A stretch of 64,000 bases of DNA from Chromohalobacter sarecensis. Its GTDB lineage: Bacteria > Pseudomonadota > Gammaproteobacteria > Pseudomonadales > Halomonadaceae. A program made the translations under genes and the position numbers. Position 1 is the first letter of the stretch. The number at the start of each line of letters is the position of its first letter. Location: assembly GCF_023061135.1 (NCBI RefSeq), contig NZ_JAKGAN010000002.1:310001-374000 (forward strand). Reading direction: 5' to 3'. Under the pieces are notes generated by a model. The model made no database searches. It saw only the letters and a program-made list of their open reading frames with translations, and was not told the origin of the DNA. Of this stretch, positions 8,691-17,458 are shown in pieces.

Positions 8691-8716
8691 GCCGCTGAGC
8701 CATCAGCGGCTTTTTT
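8691..8716 (+). terminator. Intrinsic terminator after tRNA-Ser
   Basis: Perfect 8-bp stem GCCGCTGA / TCAGCGGC, loop GCCA, then six Ts. Good rho-independent terminator for tRNA-Ser. Confidence 0.9.
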
Positions 8717-9212
8717 GTGTCTGCCTTTTGGAAGGTCTGCTCCGCACTTCCCGGCTCCCGCCCTCGCTTTCGTTTTCACCGCCATCCCCGTTTGGTCGCA
8801 TATCCGCTCATTTAGGAATGACAGCGACCTTGGCTTTCGGTAGTGTTTCCTAAGTGTGCTGAGTGGCAGTATGTTTGGGAGCGATGGGCTTGGTAACTCC
8901 AGCTTTCTATCGAGTCATTTCACATAGCGTGCATTGTGCCGTTGGAGTCGGTAACCAGAGTCTACAGGATGACCTGAGGCCCCTGCGGATATCCCCAAGG
9001 CGTGTTCCTGCTGCTCGTGCACGCCGAGTGACGTATCCAGCGCGTCGCCCTGGCTGCTGATCAGCGACAACCCGTGCTATGAGAAGGAATTGATCGAGCC
9101 ACAGGACATGGAAGACGTGGAGACCATAGGGCGGTCTGAGATTCGGATTGGGCGGGTTAGTTGATGAATATTTTAATTAAATTTAGATGATTGTTTCGCA
9201 GGGGACGCATAT
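8717..9212. other. Gene-poor stretch with decayed sequence upstream of the island cassette
   Basis: No intact gene is supported here. The first 300 bases hold short frames without recognisable content. The last 130 bases before the AT-rich zone contain a fragment that looks like the C-terminus of a phage-type repressor (separate entry, 9030-9164). From about 9160 the base composition drops sharply (ATATTTTAATTAAATTTAG), and AGGGGA lies 9 nt before the first cassette gene. Confidence 0.5.
9030..9164 (+). pseudogene. Remnant of a phage-type S24 (LexA-like) repressor C-terminus
   Basis: In one frame the last 44 codons read SPWLLISDNPCYEKELIEP, then DMEDVETIGR, then a stop. This resembles the end of S24-peptidase phage repressors, where a W-x-L-x-S-D-N-P-x-Y segment is followed by the D-V-x-x-I-G-R strand. 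No upstream HTH or catalytic Ser/Lys can be read in the same frame, so it is a fragment at best. The match is by eye only and short. Confidence 0.4.
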
Positions 9213-10268
9213 ATGGCGGGAGAGACTTCAAACATATCTCAGATGGCCAATAAGGTTTCTGAGGAAATATTTAAGCATTTCAGGTGGGAGTGCTTGAATC
9301 TCAAGGACGAAAACTTCCCATGTGCAAAGCCGAATAAGCATAGCACAAAAGATGAGTATACACACCCTGTGGATGTTGTGTTTTATTACACTGATCCGTA
9401 CACAAATAAAAGGGTGTTTTTTAATGCCGATCTCAAGAGCTATAAAAGAGATTCAATTAATCCTTCTTCAATCAGGAATGCCCTGAGGTCTTTGGCCAAA
9501 GCTATTGACTGTGCTCGTGTTAGTCCTGTTTGGAGAGACCGTTACTCGTATATGCAAGATGAGCAGCCTGAAGTTAGAGGCATGCTATTTGTGTATAATC
9601 ATGACGGGGAGTTTCATAAACATTTTTATAGTTATATAAGGCCTCCAGATGATGAAGGTAAAAAAAGAGGGGTTAATTTAGGCAAGCTTCCGTTAGAGAA
9701 GAATCAGCAAATTCACATTGTTGATCCTAAGCTTATATCCTATCTTATTACTATCGTTAATGATATGAAGGTGCTTCATTTTGATGGAACCTTCCCCAAG
9801 AAAAATTATTCTTTCTTTTATCCGGACCTTAGGCTTCACAAGACACACGGTGAGTCATCCTCAAGGCCAGCTACAATCGAGATGTTGACTGGCCCTTTTT
9901 TGATTATTAAGCACGAAGTTGCGAAACGCTTTGATGAAAGTACTGGCGAGCAAATAGGCGAGTACCCGATGGGCTTTGTTGTCTATTACAATCGATCGGG
10001 TAGTACTCATCATGAGTTTATGTACTTTTTTGATATGCTTTCTAACTATCAGCTTTTGGAAAGTGGCCTTAAGATTAGAGTTAGAGTTGCTTGTGATGAG
10101 TGTAGCAGCGAGATGATTTCTAATTTCAGTAAAGCTATTGATGCATATTCCCAAGCTTGGGGGTTCGATGGTTATAAGAAAGGGTTGCTACAAGAGATTG
10201 AGATAGAAAGAGTCGAAACTGTCAAAAAAGTTTTCAGCTCGGTTGATATTGGCTGGAGAGATAGCTGA
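9213..10268 (+). CDS. Island protein 1: predicted PD-(D/E)XK-type nuclease, unknown family
   Basis: 351 residues, not assigned to a named family. The N-terminal 80 residues carry a plausible PD-(D/E)XK core: acidic Glu17/Glu18 in a helix (NKVSEEIFKHF), Asp54 in HPVDVVFYY, and Asp73-x-Lys75 in FFNADLKSY. This order suits restriction-endonuclease-like folds. The remaining 270 residues are mixed alpha/beta without a motif I recognise, including EYPMGFVVYYNRSGSTHHEF. AGGGGA precedes the ATG. Base composition is about 40 % GC, far below the flanks. The stop overlaps the next start by one base, so the cassette is translated as a unit. No signal peptide. Confidence 0.75.
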   Translation: MAGETSNISQMANKVSEEIFKHFRWECLNLKDENFPCAKPNKHSTKDEYTHPVDVVFYYTDPYTNKRVFFNADLKSYKRDSINPSSIRNALRSLAKAIDCARVSPVWRDRYSYMQDEQPEVRGMLFVYNHDGEFHKHFYSYIRPPDDEGKKRGVNLGKLPLEKNQQIHIVDPKLISYLITIVNDMKVLHFDGTFPKKNYSFFYPDLRLHKTHGESSSRPATIEMLTGPFLIIKHEVAKRFDESTGEQIGEYPMGFVVYYNRSGSTHHEFMYFFDMLSNYQLLESGLKIRVRVACDECSSEMISNFSKAIDAYSQAWGFDGYKKGLLQEIEIERVETVKKVFSSVDIGWRDS

Positions 10269-11389
10269 TGAAGTCTGGTAATATCTATTGCGCTAACGAT
10301 AAGTCGCTTTCTGATGCGATTAAGCAATCACAAGTAACGAAGTCGGATATCGTTGATCTTTTTTACTCCAGAGGTATTTTGGTTTCTTCAGAAACCAAGC
10401 GTGATAATTTAGCAAATTATTTTTCAATGTTTGTCCATGATTATTATGACTATGAAAAACTGGCTCGCACTTTGGACTCTAGAAATTATAGAGATAAGTC
10501 CACGGTTTCTTATGTTCCAGCAGAAAAATTTTCAATCGAGCAAGTGGAAGAGGCTGCTCACGACATATCAGAAAATCTAGGCGCGTACGATGCTTCATGT
10601 CACATAAATCGCGTAGGTGATGTTGTCGAGGTTTCGCTTAAGTATAGAGTTTTAAATTTTAATGTTAACGAGTTTAGGCAGGTTTCTGAGCGTGAAGCAA
10701 GCATTAATCTAAGCATAGAAAATGGTGCCCTTTGCATCAGGAGGCCCCACACTGAAACAGTCCAAGAGATTACAGATCTTTTTATAAACGCGTTATCAAA
10801 TAATGTTGATGAAGATGTTGATGTGAGCACTATTAATATGGAGGGGGTTAGAGATCCTTTGTTCAGAACTCAGTTTTTTGAGCGTCTTGTTCATAATTTA
10901 GAGGATCTGAAACATTACGATGTTTCAGATGTGTATATTTATCATCCTAAAAATGTAGATGATGAGCCTGAAGAAGACAGTTTTGAAGATCAAGATAGTG
11001 AGTCATTAGACCCGGTTGATACCGGTGTTCATATAAAGAAAGCTTCCCTCAAAGGGGAAAAGGTTTTGCATTCGGATGAGCTGAGGGGGCTTTACGATCG
11101 AGGGTTTTATATTTGGAAAATTGTTTGGCAGTCAAAAGGGAAGTTTCACGACTCTGATGTTTATGAGTTTGAGGCTCAGTTCTCCGATCCTGAGAAGTTT
11201 AGAAATTTTTCTTATTTGGCGAAAGGTTATTATGGATATAAAGCAGGAGGGGAGTATAATAAGCATAGGAAGAGATTTGACAATCAGCAGGAGCGGGCTT
11301 TAGGTAAAAAGATAGAAGAAGCCGCGCGCTGTGCTATAGAAGAAGTGATGGAGGAAGATGGCGAGGAGATCGAGGATGTTGAAAGCTAA
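10268..11389 (+). CDS. Island protein 2: acidic protein of unknown function
   Basis: 373 residues, not recognised. The start overlaps the upstream stop by one base (TGATG). Residues about 20-60 (KSDIVDLFYSRGILVSSETK and the following segment) look like a small helical, possibly nucleic-acid-binding module. The middle is a mixed alpha/beta region. Residues about 225-245 form a very acidic linker (DDEPEEDSFEDQDSESLD), and the C-terminus is a charged helix ending in an Asp/Glu-rich tail. No membrane segments. The order suggests a partner of the nuclease-like protein 1, such as a regulator or specificity subunit; that is inference from the operon only. Confidence 0.65.
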   Translation: MKSGNIYCANDKSLSDAIKQSQVTKSDIVDLFYSRGILVSSETKRDNLANYFSMFVHDYYDYEKLARTLDSRNYRDKSTVSYVPAEKFSIEQVEEAAHDISENLGAYDASCHINRVGDVVEVSLKYRVLNFNVNEFRQVSEREASINLSIENGALCIRRPHTETVQEITDLFINALSNNVDEDVDVSTINMEGVRDPLFRTQFFERLVHNLEDLKHYDVSDVYIYHPKNVDDEPEEDSFEDQDSESLDPVDTGVHIKKASLKGEKVLHSDELRGLYDRGFYIWKIVWQSKGKFHDSDVYEFEAQFSDPEKFRNFSYLAKGYYGYKAGGEYNKHRKRFDNQQERALGKKIEEAARCAIEEVMEEDGEEIEDVES

Positions 11390-12065
11390 GATTGTCAACT
11401 TGCGTATTGGCAAGTCTCTTGATGGACTGGTGGAGGCTTTGTCTCACTATTATTATAGTAGTGAACAAGAAAAAGGTTTTGAGATTTTTGAATACGACAA
11501 GAGCTCCTTGAAAGCCAAGTTTGTAAAAAAGGTTATCTATAGCGAGCTGGTTGTTGATCCCTACGGAGATGAGTCGGAAGTTGAAACAATAAGGTTTGAG
11601 GAGTGTGTTTTTTCGATATTTTCCCATGATGACTGCTTCTTTTTGGTGGTTTATAATCCGCCCAGAACACTGAAGTCTTTGATTTCATCGTTGTCTGATG
11701 CCATACGAACAGGAGTTTATGTCCGCACTATCGAGGTCGATATAAGTGGATTCTTATCCGCTTTGGGTGAGTCTGCTGAGCTCGAGGTTGATAGCATAGA
11801 TAGGTTGCAAGCAAAAAAGATTGTTGTTAATGAGTCATCAAGAGCAGATATTGTATTTACGTCGGCAAAAAATGCATTTGAGGATGCTGTTTCTTTTTTG
11901 AAAAACAAAGAATTTTTTATTGGGAAAGTGCGTATACAGCTTCATACAGGCTATAGACGTGGTCGTATGGAAGTGTCATCGTCTGCTTCGTTTGGATGTA
12001 GTGAAAAAATATTTGATGAGGTTTTAAACTTTTTTTTGTTGTATTTGCGTACGCAGGATTGGTAA
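11376..12065 (+). CDS. Island protein 3: unknown, third cassette member
   Basis: 229 residues, overlapping gene 2 by 14 bases. The start at 11376 (MLKAKIVNLRIGKSLDG) has GAGGAG about 7 nt upstream; an in-frame start 18 bases earlier (MARRSR) is possible. There is no membrane segment, signal peptide or motif that I recognise. The C-terminal 40 residues (RIQLHTGYRRGRMEVS region) are basic and could contact nucleic acid or the acidic protein 2. It is followed within 35 bases by a strong terminator, which closes a three-gene transcription unit. Low GC, like its two partners. Confidence 0.65.
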   Translation: MLKAKIVNLRIGKSLDGLVEALSHYYYSSEQEKGFEIFEYDKSSLKAKFVKKVIYSELVVDPYGDESEVETIRFEECVFSIFSHDDCFFLVVYNPPRTLKSLISSLSDAIRTGVYVRTIEVDISGFLSALGESAELEVDSIDRLQAKKIVVNESSRADIVFTSAKNAFEDAVSFLKNKEFFIGKVRIQLHTGYRRGRMEVSSSASFGCSEKIFDEVLNFFLLYLRTQDW

Positions 12066-12098
12066 GTTTTTATATAAGTCGATGATTTTTGGATTTTT

Positions 12099-12129
12099 AC
12101 GCCTGAGTTTTTCTCGGGTGTTATTTTTT
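12099..12129 (+). terminator. Intrinsic terminator closing the island cassette
   Basis: 9-bp stem ACGCCTGAG / CTCGGGTGT (two G-T pairs), a 5-T loop, then TATTTTTTC. It lies 34 bp after the third cassette gene. Confidence 0.85.
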
Positions 12130-12765
12130 CGATATGAGTGATTTTTATCTGGCTACTGGCTCTCTCCGAGCTGATCAAGTTAACTGACTCTTCTCGTCAG
12201 TGATCGCTGACATTGCCAACTCTCCGGCGGCGCTAGGCTGAAACGCATGCCGTCAGGCACCTGCGCGCTTCAGGAGAAGCCCGCCGCCAGGGACGCCATT
12301 GCGTACTTAGCATGGGTCGTGGCAGGCCATGGAAGGCCGGCTTCAAGTTTTCACCGTTTTCAATTCTCCCTATTGCGTGGTTCATCTATGTGTGCGGTGC
12401 GAACTGAGCAGGTGCTAGGCGGCGTTCTTGTGTGGCACAAGCAGGCGCACCGTGCCCTTGCTCATCTTCCCATTGAGCTCGCCCAAGACGGTCATCAACT
12501 TGCGCTCCCGCTGGGCTCTCCGTTCCGGCGCGTCGCGGCTGAACGCGGGGAAAGGAATTGGCAGGACGATATCCAGTGAACTCTCTGGGTACGCTGAATA
12601 CGTCATACAGCCGGCATCCGCGTCAGGTCTCCTTTAGGCCCCGCATATGGCGGCACAGCGCTTTCAGGTTCATCTGACCAAACTCGTCCAGTGCGTCATC
12701 TGATCGAGCAACGGCAGGGAAGTAGGCCATCAAGGGGGCGCTAGACGATACGACACCGTGAACGC
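12130..12765. other. Decayed region between island cassette and cytochrome b561
   Basis: No intact gene is supported. Composition returns to GC-rich at about 12190. It holds a broken umuC fragment (separate entry, 12361-12606) and a 34-codon minus-strand frame (about 12629-12732, reading DEFGQMNLKALCRHMRGL) that I cannot assign. I looked for a copy of the tRNA-Ser 3' end here, as expected for an integration site, and saw none. Confidence 0.5.
12361..12606 (-). pseudogene. Remnant of umuC (DNA polymerase V catalytic subunit), C-terminal part
   Basis: On the minus strand the frame reads RDAPERRAQRERKLMTVL, then GELNGKMSKGTVRL. This matches the little-finger/C-terminal region of UmuC, where a helix with L-M-x-x-(V/L)-D-x-(L/I)-N precedes (G/K)-G-T-(V/L). 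Continuing in frame past a stop gives HLLSSHRTHR-stop-TTQ-stop-GEL. This parallels the UmuC end, W-x-(M/L)-x-x-x-x-x-S-P-R-Y-T-T-x-W, with Trp and Tyr codons turned into stops. The polymerase core is absent, so this is a degraded fragment. Recognition is by eye. Confidence 0.6.
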
Positions 12766-13290
12766 TTAGCGCCCGAGCATCCGATCTAGCGTGTCGTCGC
12801 GCCTAATCAACCGGTGATAACCCGCCATGACGATATGTCCGGTCACCAGCGCGGAGAGGAACCAGGAAAGAGGCACATGGATTTGGCCGAATGCGGCGGC
12901 CCAGGGCACATCGGCGTCGGTCCAATACGTCGTATCGAATACAGAGATGCCGTAGCCCGATCCCCAAGTGAATGCCATACCCGACAGCGGCATCAGCAAC
13001 AGCACTAGATACATCAGCGCGTGACCCCATATCGCCGCCTTTTGAAGTGCGCCATGGTGCTCTGGCCGGTGTCTGAGTTGCGAGATGGCCCACAGCGTGC
13101 GTATGGCCATCAATGTCAGAATGCCGACGCCAATGGTCGTATGCCACTGGACGACAGCCTGACTGTAGACGTTCCCCTCCCACAGAATATTGAAGAACAC
13201 GCTGGTCAGTTGAAGAATGACCAGAATCGCGATGAGCCAGTTCAGGCATCGCGTGATGCTGCCGTAGTGGCTGGGTGAATCACTCAACAT
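12766..13290 (-). CDS. Cytochrome b561 family protein with a missing heme ligand
   Basis: Four-helix inner-membrane di-heme b cytochrome of the CybB type, 174 residues, thought to pass electrons between quinol and partners. The other usual histidines are visible: VVQWHTTIG in helix 2, FGQIHVPLSW and TGHIVMAGYH in helices 3/4. The first-helix site, normally LHWL, reads LNWL (codon AAC), so one of the two hemes may lack a ligand. I took MLSDSPSHYGS as start; an ATG seven codons upstream is possible, and neither has a clear ribosome site. Confidence 0.82.
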   Translation of the reverse strand: MLSDSPSHYGSITRCLNWLIAILVILQLTSVFFNILWEGNVYSQAVVQWHTTIGVGILTLMAIRTLWAISQLRHRPEHHGALQKAAIWGHALMYLVLLLMPLSGMAFTWGSGYGISVFDTTYWTDADVPWAAAFGQIHVPLSWFLSALVTGHIVMAGYHRLIRRDDTLDRMLGR

Positions 13291-13438
13291 GACGTCAATC
13301 CACATTAACAAGAATACTTAACATTCTCATCTTTGGACTCGGGTGTCCTCATCGATGTTCTTACTACGTGGTGTTTCACCCAGCTTTTGTAGTACTGCTA
13401 ATTCTTGAGGCCCCGCTATTTAAAGCGAATCGACCCCG

Positions 13439-14112
13439 TCACTTTGCCTGGCGATCGAACCGCAGTGCGGTTCTCAGCGCTATCTGCCCGATAATGGCGG
13501 CCGTGGCCAGCACCATGGCCGCTGCCTGAGCCGGATTGTCACCCAGTCCGGCGAGCGCGGTACACAGGGCGCCGATGCCCATCTGAGCAAATCCGTAGAG
13601 GCCGGCGGCCGAGCCCACAACCTTGGGGTTGATGCCGACGGCCAGCGTCAGTGCCGTTGGGCCGGTCATGCCCACGCCCAGCGTGAACAGCAGCATCGAA
13701 GCCTCAAGGGTGACGACGGATGCCCAGCCGGCGAACACGACGACCAGCATCGAGATGCCTCCGGCCAGGCGACGATGCCGGCCACGCTGTAGATCAGCAT
13801 GCCCAGCATCAGTGCGGGTCTTCTACCTAGCGCATCGGACAATGGCCCATAGAAGAGTTGCCCGAGCGCCAGCCCCAGAATGTAGAGGCTGATCGTCAAC
13901 TGCATCTGGGCGTTATTGGCGTGCAAAGCCTCGCCGGCAATGGGTAGCGATGGCACGAAGATATGCATGGCCAATGTGCCGGCCAGCGTGATGAGCACCA
14001 GCATCCATAACGCCGGCACCGCACGTGCGGGAGTGCCCGTGTCGGGGGAGGGCGTCGAAGTGGCGGGGTCGGTCACGAAGCGCCTCGTGAAGGTGACATG
14101 AGAGTCTGCCAT
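13439..14112 (-). pseudogene. Broken Bcr/CflA-type MFS efflux pump
   Basis: The 5' part encodes the N-terminal helices of a drug-resistance MFS protein, with the hallmark LFYGPLSDALGRRPALMLG. It runs to IYSVAGIVA near 13765 and then switches frame. The 3' part, in another frame, resumes with MLVVVFAGWASVV and ends in the last helices (residues corresponding roughly to 300-400). About 150 residues between helix 3 and helix 9 are missing, so this is an internal deletion with a frameshift. An intact relative is encoded at 60490-61701. Confidence 0.85.
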
Positions 14113-14314
14113 AATTAAATAGCGCGATAGCCATTAGCACCTTACGCGAATTGGCGTTGTATGACTATTTGACCAAAGCCTAGCGAATGTTCGAGGGCGG
14201 ATTCGCGAGAAACAACCATTTCCCGATGTCTCGCCCGAGTGACGGACATTTGTCGGCCACTCGGTATTGCGAGTGAAGCGCGGTTCCGCTTGTCGGGATA
14301 TCATTCGTACAAAC

Positions 14315-16069
14315 CTAGAACGCTTCCCAGTCATCCCCCTCGCTGGATACCGGCGACTTGGTTTTCTCGCTTCGCACCGGTGTCGAGTGTACCGCCGGCT
14401 GCGTTGCAGGTGGACGAGATGCCGACGATCCCTCGTCCTCGCCGAGCACGAAGCCGTTGATCAATTGGCTCAGGCGCTGGGCGTGTTCGCGCATGGCGTC
14501 GGCGCTGGCGGCGGTATGCTGGACCATGGCGGCGTTCTGCTGGGTCATGGTGTCCATTTCCGTCACCGCGACATTGACTTGGCTGATGCCACTGCTTTGC
14601 TCCCGCGCGCCCGCGCTGATCTCGCCGATCACATCGGTGACGCGTGCCACGCTGGTGACGATCTCCTGCATGGTCTCGCCCGCATTGCGCACCAGTTCGG
14701 TGCCCGAGCGCGTGTACGTGACAGAGGTATCGATCAGCTCGCGTATCTCCCGCGAGGCCTCGCTGGAGCGGCTGGCGAGCGTGCGTACTTCCTCGGCGAC
14801 CACGGCGAAACCGCGACCGTGTTCGCCGGCGCGGGCCGCTTCCACCGAGGCGTTGAGTGCCAGGATATTGGTCTGGAAGGCGATCGAGTCGATCATGGTG
14901 ATGATCTCGCCGATCTTGGTCGCCGAGGCGTTGATATCGTTCATGGTGCGCTCGACCTGGTTCATCGAGGTTTCGCCCCGACGTGCCACGTCGGCCGTGG
15001 TCTGGGCCAATTGATTGGCCTGCTGTGCCGATTCGGCGCTATGCGTGACGGTGGAGGTGATCTCTTCCATCGAGGCCGAGGTTTCCTGCAGGTTGGCGGC
15101 AGCCTGGTCGGTACGTGTTGCCAATTCTTCGCTACCGCGGGCAATTTCTTCCGAGGCGCGAGTAACATGGGTGGTGCTGGTGCGCACCTCGCGCAGGGTC
15201 TCTTGCATGCGTGCCACGAAGGCATTGAACTGGGTCGCCAGCTCGCCGACCTCGTCGCGACTTTCAACTGTGAGGCGTAGGGTCAGGTCCCCCTTGCCCT
15301 GGGCGATGTCCTGCATGGCATGTGCGGTGCGGCGGATGGGTTGAATGGTGCGCCGGGTCAGCCAGTAGGCGATGAGGGCAACGATGACGAAGATGGCTGC
15401 ACCGATCAGTACGGTAGCGATCAGCACTCTGCGCAGTTCGGCCGCTTGGGTAGCCTCGACAGCGACCATGGCCGCGTCGATTCCGGTGACATAAGTGCCG
15501 GCGCCCAGCATCCAGTTCCACTTGTCGATACCGGCGGCGTAGGAATACTTGGTTTCGGTCTCGCCGCTGTCTGGATGCGGCCAGGCGTACTGGTAATGAC
15601 CGCCCCCTTGCTTGGCGAGGTCGATCATGTCGCTGATCAGCAGATTGCCGTGCTTGTCCTGAGTCTCGATGGCATTCTGGCCGATGCTCTCCGGCTTCAC
15701 CGGCTGCACCAGCGTAGTCCCCTGATAGTCATAGACGAAGACATAGTTGTTGCCGTCGAAACGCATGCTGCTGAGGATCTCCTTGGCGCGGGCCTGAGCT
15801 TCGGCATCGTCGGGACCGGCCTCGGCGACGATTGGCGCAATGGCAGACTTGGCGGTTTCTATGACGTTCTGTACGGCGGCTTTACGCGATTCGACCAACA
15901 TGTCGCGCTGCTCGGCCAGCGCATTGCGCGATGCCTGCGTCAGGTCGTAGGCGACTACCCCGATCAGGGTGACAGTCACCAGGAAGAGTGGCACCAGAAC
16001 CAGCAGCAGAACCTTGCCCTGCAGGCTTAGCGAAATACCGCGGTGCGCCCCGTGTTTTGTCGTGGCCAT
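14315..16069 (-). CDS. Methyl-accepting chemotaxis protein with periplasmic Cache domain
   Basis: 584-residue transmembrane chemoreceptor. Order: TM1 (about residues 19-42), a periplasmic single-Cache-type sensor (about 45-205, with [14 protein letters not shown] and [11 protein letters not shown]-like blocks), TM2 (about 212-235), HAMP, then a coiled signalling domain with the invariant hairpin tip [20 protein letters not shown]. The C-terminus ends GDDWEAF, a variant of the NWETF pentapeptide that tethers CheR and CheB, preceded by a flexible Pro/Ser linker. GGGAGGT lies 8 nt before the ATG. The ligand is unknown; this sensor class often binds small carboxylates. Confidence 0.93.
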   Translation of the reverse strand: MATTKHGAHRGISLSLQGKVLLLVLVPLFLVTVTLIGVVAYDLTQASRNALAEQRDMLVESRKAAVQNVIETAKSAIAPIVAEAGPDDAEAQARAKEILSSMRFDGNNYVFVYDYQGTTLVQPVKPESIGQNAIETQDKHGNLLISDMIDLAKQGGGHYQYAWPHPDSGETETKYSYAAGIDKWNWMLGAGTYVTGIDAAMVAVEATQAAELRRVLIATVLIGAAIFVIVALIAYWLTRRTIQPIRRTAHAMQDIAQGKGDLTLRLTVESRDEVGELATQFNAFVARMQETLREVRTSTTHVTRASEEIARGSEELATRTDQAAANLQETSASMEEITSTVTHSAESAQQANQLAQTTADVARRGETSMNQVERTMNDINASATKIGEIITMIDSIAFQTNILALNASVEAARAGEHGRGFAVVAEEVRTLASRSSEASREIRELIDTSVTYTRSGTELVRNAGETMQEIVTSVARVTDVIGEISAGAREQSSGISQVNVAVTEMDTMTQQNAAMVQHTAASADAMREHAQRLSQLINGFVLGEDEGSSASRPPATQPAVHSTPVRSEKTKSPVSSEGDDWEAF

Positions 16070-16422
16070 CCAGACGACCTCCCGTACTCAGCGTGAATGC
16101 TTCATTTCATTGTTTATCGGCATACACGAGAGCGTCTGGATGCGACTTTGGTTAACTATACTTAAGTCGCCCTCCCGTCAGATTCATGGGGCGTACTAAG
16201 CGTGCAGACTACCGGCGCCTGGTCATCGAGTTCCTTTGCCAATGCACCGCCCTTAAGATGCTTGATGGACTTGGCAGTGGTGAATGCGCTCCAGAAACGC
16301 CAGCCGAAGCTTTTCAACACCTGTGGAACCGCAGCCTTGCATGCCGTTATTTTGCTAAGCTGTGTCTCTGTCATCCCGGCTGCTGGTCGGTCTTTATGCC
16401 ACTCGTTTACAAGGATTCCCCC
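16070..16422. other. Intergenic region between chemoreceptor and aldo/keto reductase
   Basis: 353 bases between two divergent genes, expected to hold both promoters. A 70-codon minus-strand frame (16162-16374, beginning MTETQLSKITACK) lies inside. It has no good ribosome site and nothing I recognise, so I do not call it a gene. No strong hairpin was seen. Confidence 0.4.
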
Positions 16423-17424
16423 ATGCCGAATGTGTTATCTCTTCTGGAGGAGGCTGCGTCGCCGATTATCGGGCTTGGTTGCATGAACTTGTCCCATGGC
16501 TATGGGACGCCGGTGCCGGAGGACGAAGGGGTGCGGGCGTTGCAGGCGGCATTCGAGATGGGTTATCGCCATTTCGATACCGCGACGCTTTACGGAGCGA
16601 CGGCGAATGAGTCGCTGGTGGGCAAGGCGCTCGAGGGGCGGCGCGATCAGTTGCTGCTGGCCAGCAAGTGCGGCATGGCGATCGATCCGGCATTGGGGCG
16701 CAAGGTGATCGATGGGCGTCCCGAGACGCTGCGCCGCCAGTGCGAGGCGAGCTTGCAGCGCCTGCGTACCGATCGGCTGGATCTCTATTACCTGCATCGC
16801 ATGGATCGTCAGGTGCCCATCGAGGAGAGCGTCGGGGCGTTGGGGCGACTGGTCGAGGAGGGCAAGCTACGTGCGGTGGGGCTTTCCGAGGTCTCCGCCG
16901 AGACGCTACGCCGTGCCCACGCCGAGTATCCGGTGGCGGCGGTGCAGTCGGAATATTCGCTGTGGACGCGCAACCCTGAGATCGCCTTGCTTGAAGCCTG
17001 TCGCGAACGAGGCACCACGCTGGTGGCGTTCAGCCCGTTGGGCCGGGGCTTTCTGGCGGATGCAGTGCCGGACCCGGCGCGTCTGGAGGAAAGCGACATG
17101 CGCCGCGGCATGCCGCGCTTCAGCGACGAGCATTATCCGCACAATCAGCGCCTGCTGGCGGATTTTACTGCGCTGGCCGATGAGCTGGAGATAACGCCGG
17201 GACAATTGGCGCTGGCGTGGGTGAAGGCGCAAGGTGCGGATATCGTGCCCATCCCCGGCACGCGTGATGTCGCGCACATGCGCGAGAACCTGGCAGCCGA
17301 GACATTGCAATTGGATGCTGCATCGCTCACCACGTTGAATGCCATGATGACGCCCGATCAAGTGCGTGGCGGACGCTACAACGATGCTCAGCAGGCGGAT
17401 GTCGATACCGAAGAGTTTGCGTGA
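16423..17424 (+). CDS. Aldo/keto reductase
   Basis: 333-residue NADPH-dependent oxidoreductase of the AKR superfamily, close to the YakC/pyridoxal-reductase-like group. The catalytic tetrad is visible: Asp and Tyr in HFDTATLYG, Lys in LLASKCGM and His in LYYLHRMD. QSEYSLWTRNPE and the C-terminal IPGTRDVAHMRENL bind the nicotinamide nucleotide. I took the ATG at 16423 (AAGGA upstream); the frame stays open for 79 codons upstream without homology. Substrate unknown. Confidence 0.9.
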   Translation: MPNVLSLLEEAASPIIGLGCMNLSHGYGTPVPEDEGVRALQAAFEMGYRHFDTATLYGATANESLVGKALEGRRDQLLLASKCGMAIDPALGRKVIDGRPETLRRQCEASLQRLRTDRLDLYYLHRMDRQVPIEESVGALGRLVEEGKLRAVGLSEVSAETLRRAHAEYPVAAVQSEYSLWTRNPEIALLEACRERGTTLVAFSPLGRGFLADAVPDPARLEESDMRRGMPRFSDEHYPHNQRLLADFTALADELEITPGQLALAWVKAQGADIVPIPGTRDVAHMRENLAAETLQLDAASLTTLNAMMTPDQVRGGRYNDAQQADVDTEEFA

Positions 17425-17458
17425 TGCAAGGCGCTGTCAGCGTTAAACGTACATCGCG

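Noticed and set aside
12130-12765. Direct repeat of the tRNA-Ser 3' end as an attachment site
   Set aside because: No copy of the last 20 or so bases of tRNA-Ser was seen on the far side of the AT-rich region, and no integrase gene is present, so integration by a tRNA-targeting integrase is not demonstrated.
16162-16374. 70-codon minus-strand frame in the MCP/aldo-keto reductase intergenic region
   Set aside because: No good ribosome site and no recognised motif; it occupies the space where both divergent promoters should be. Kept as a note, not as a gene.
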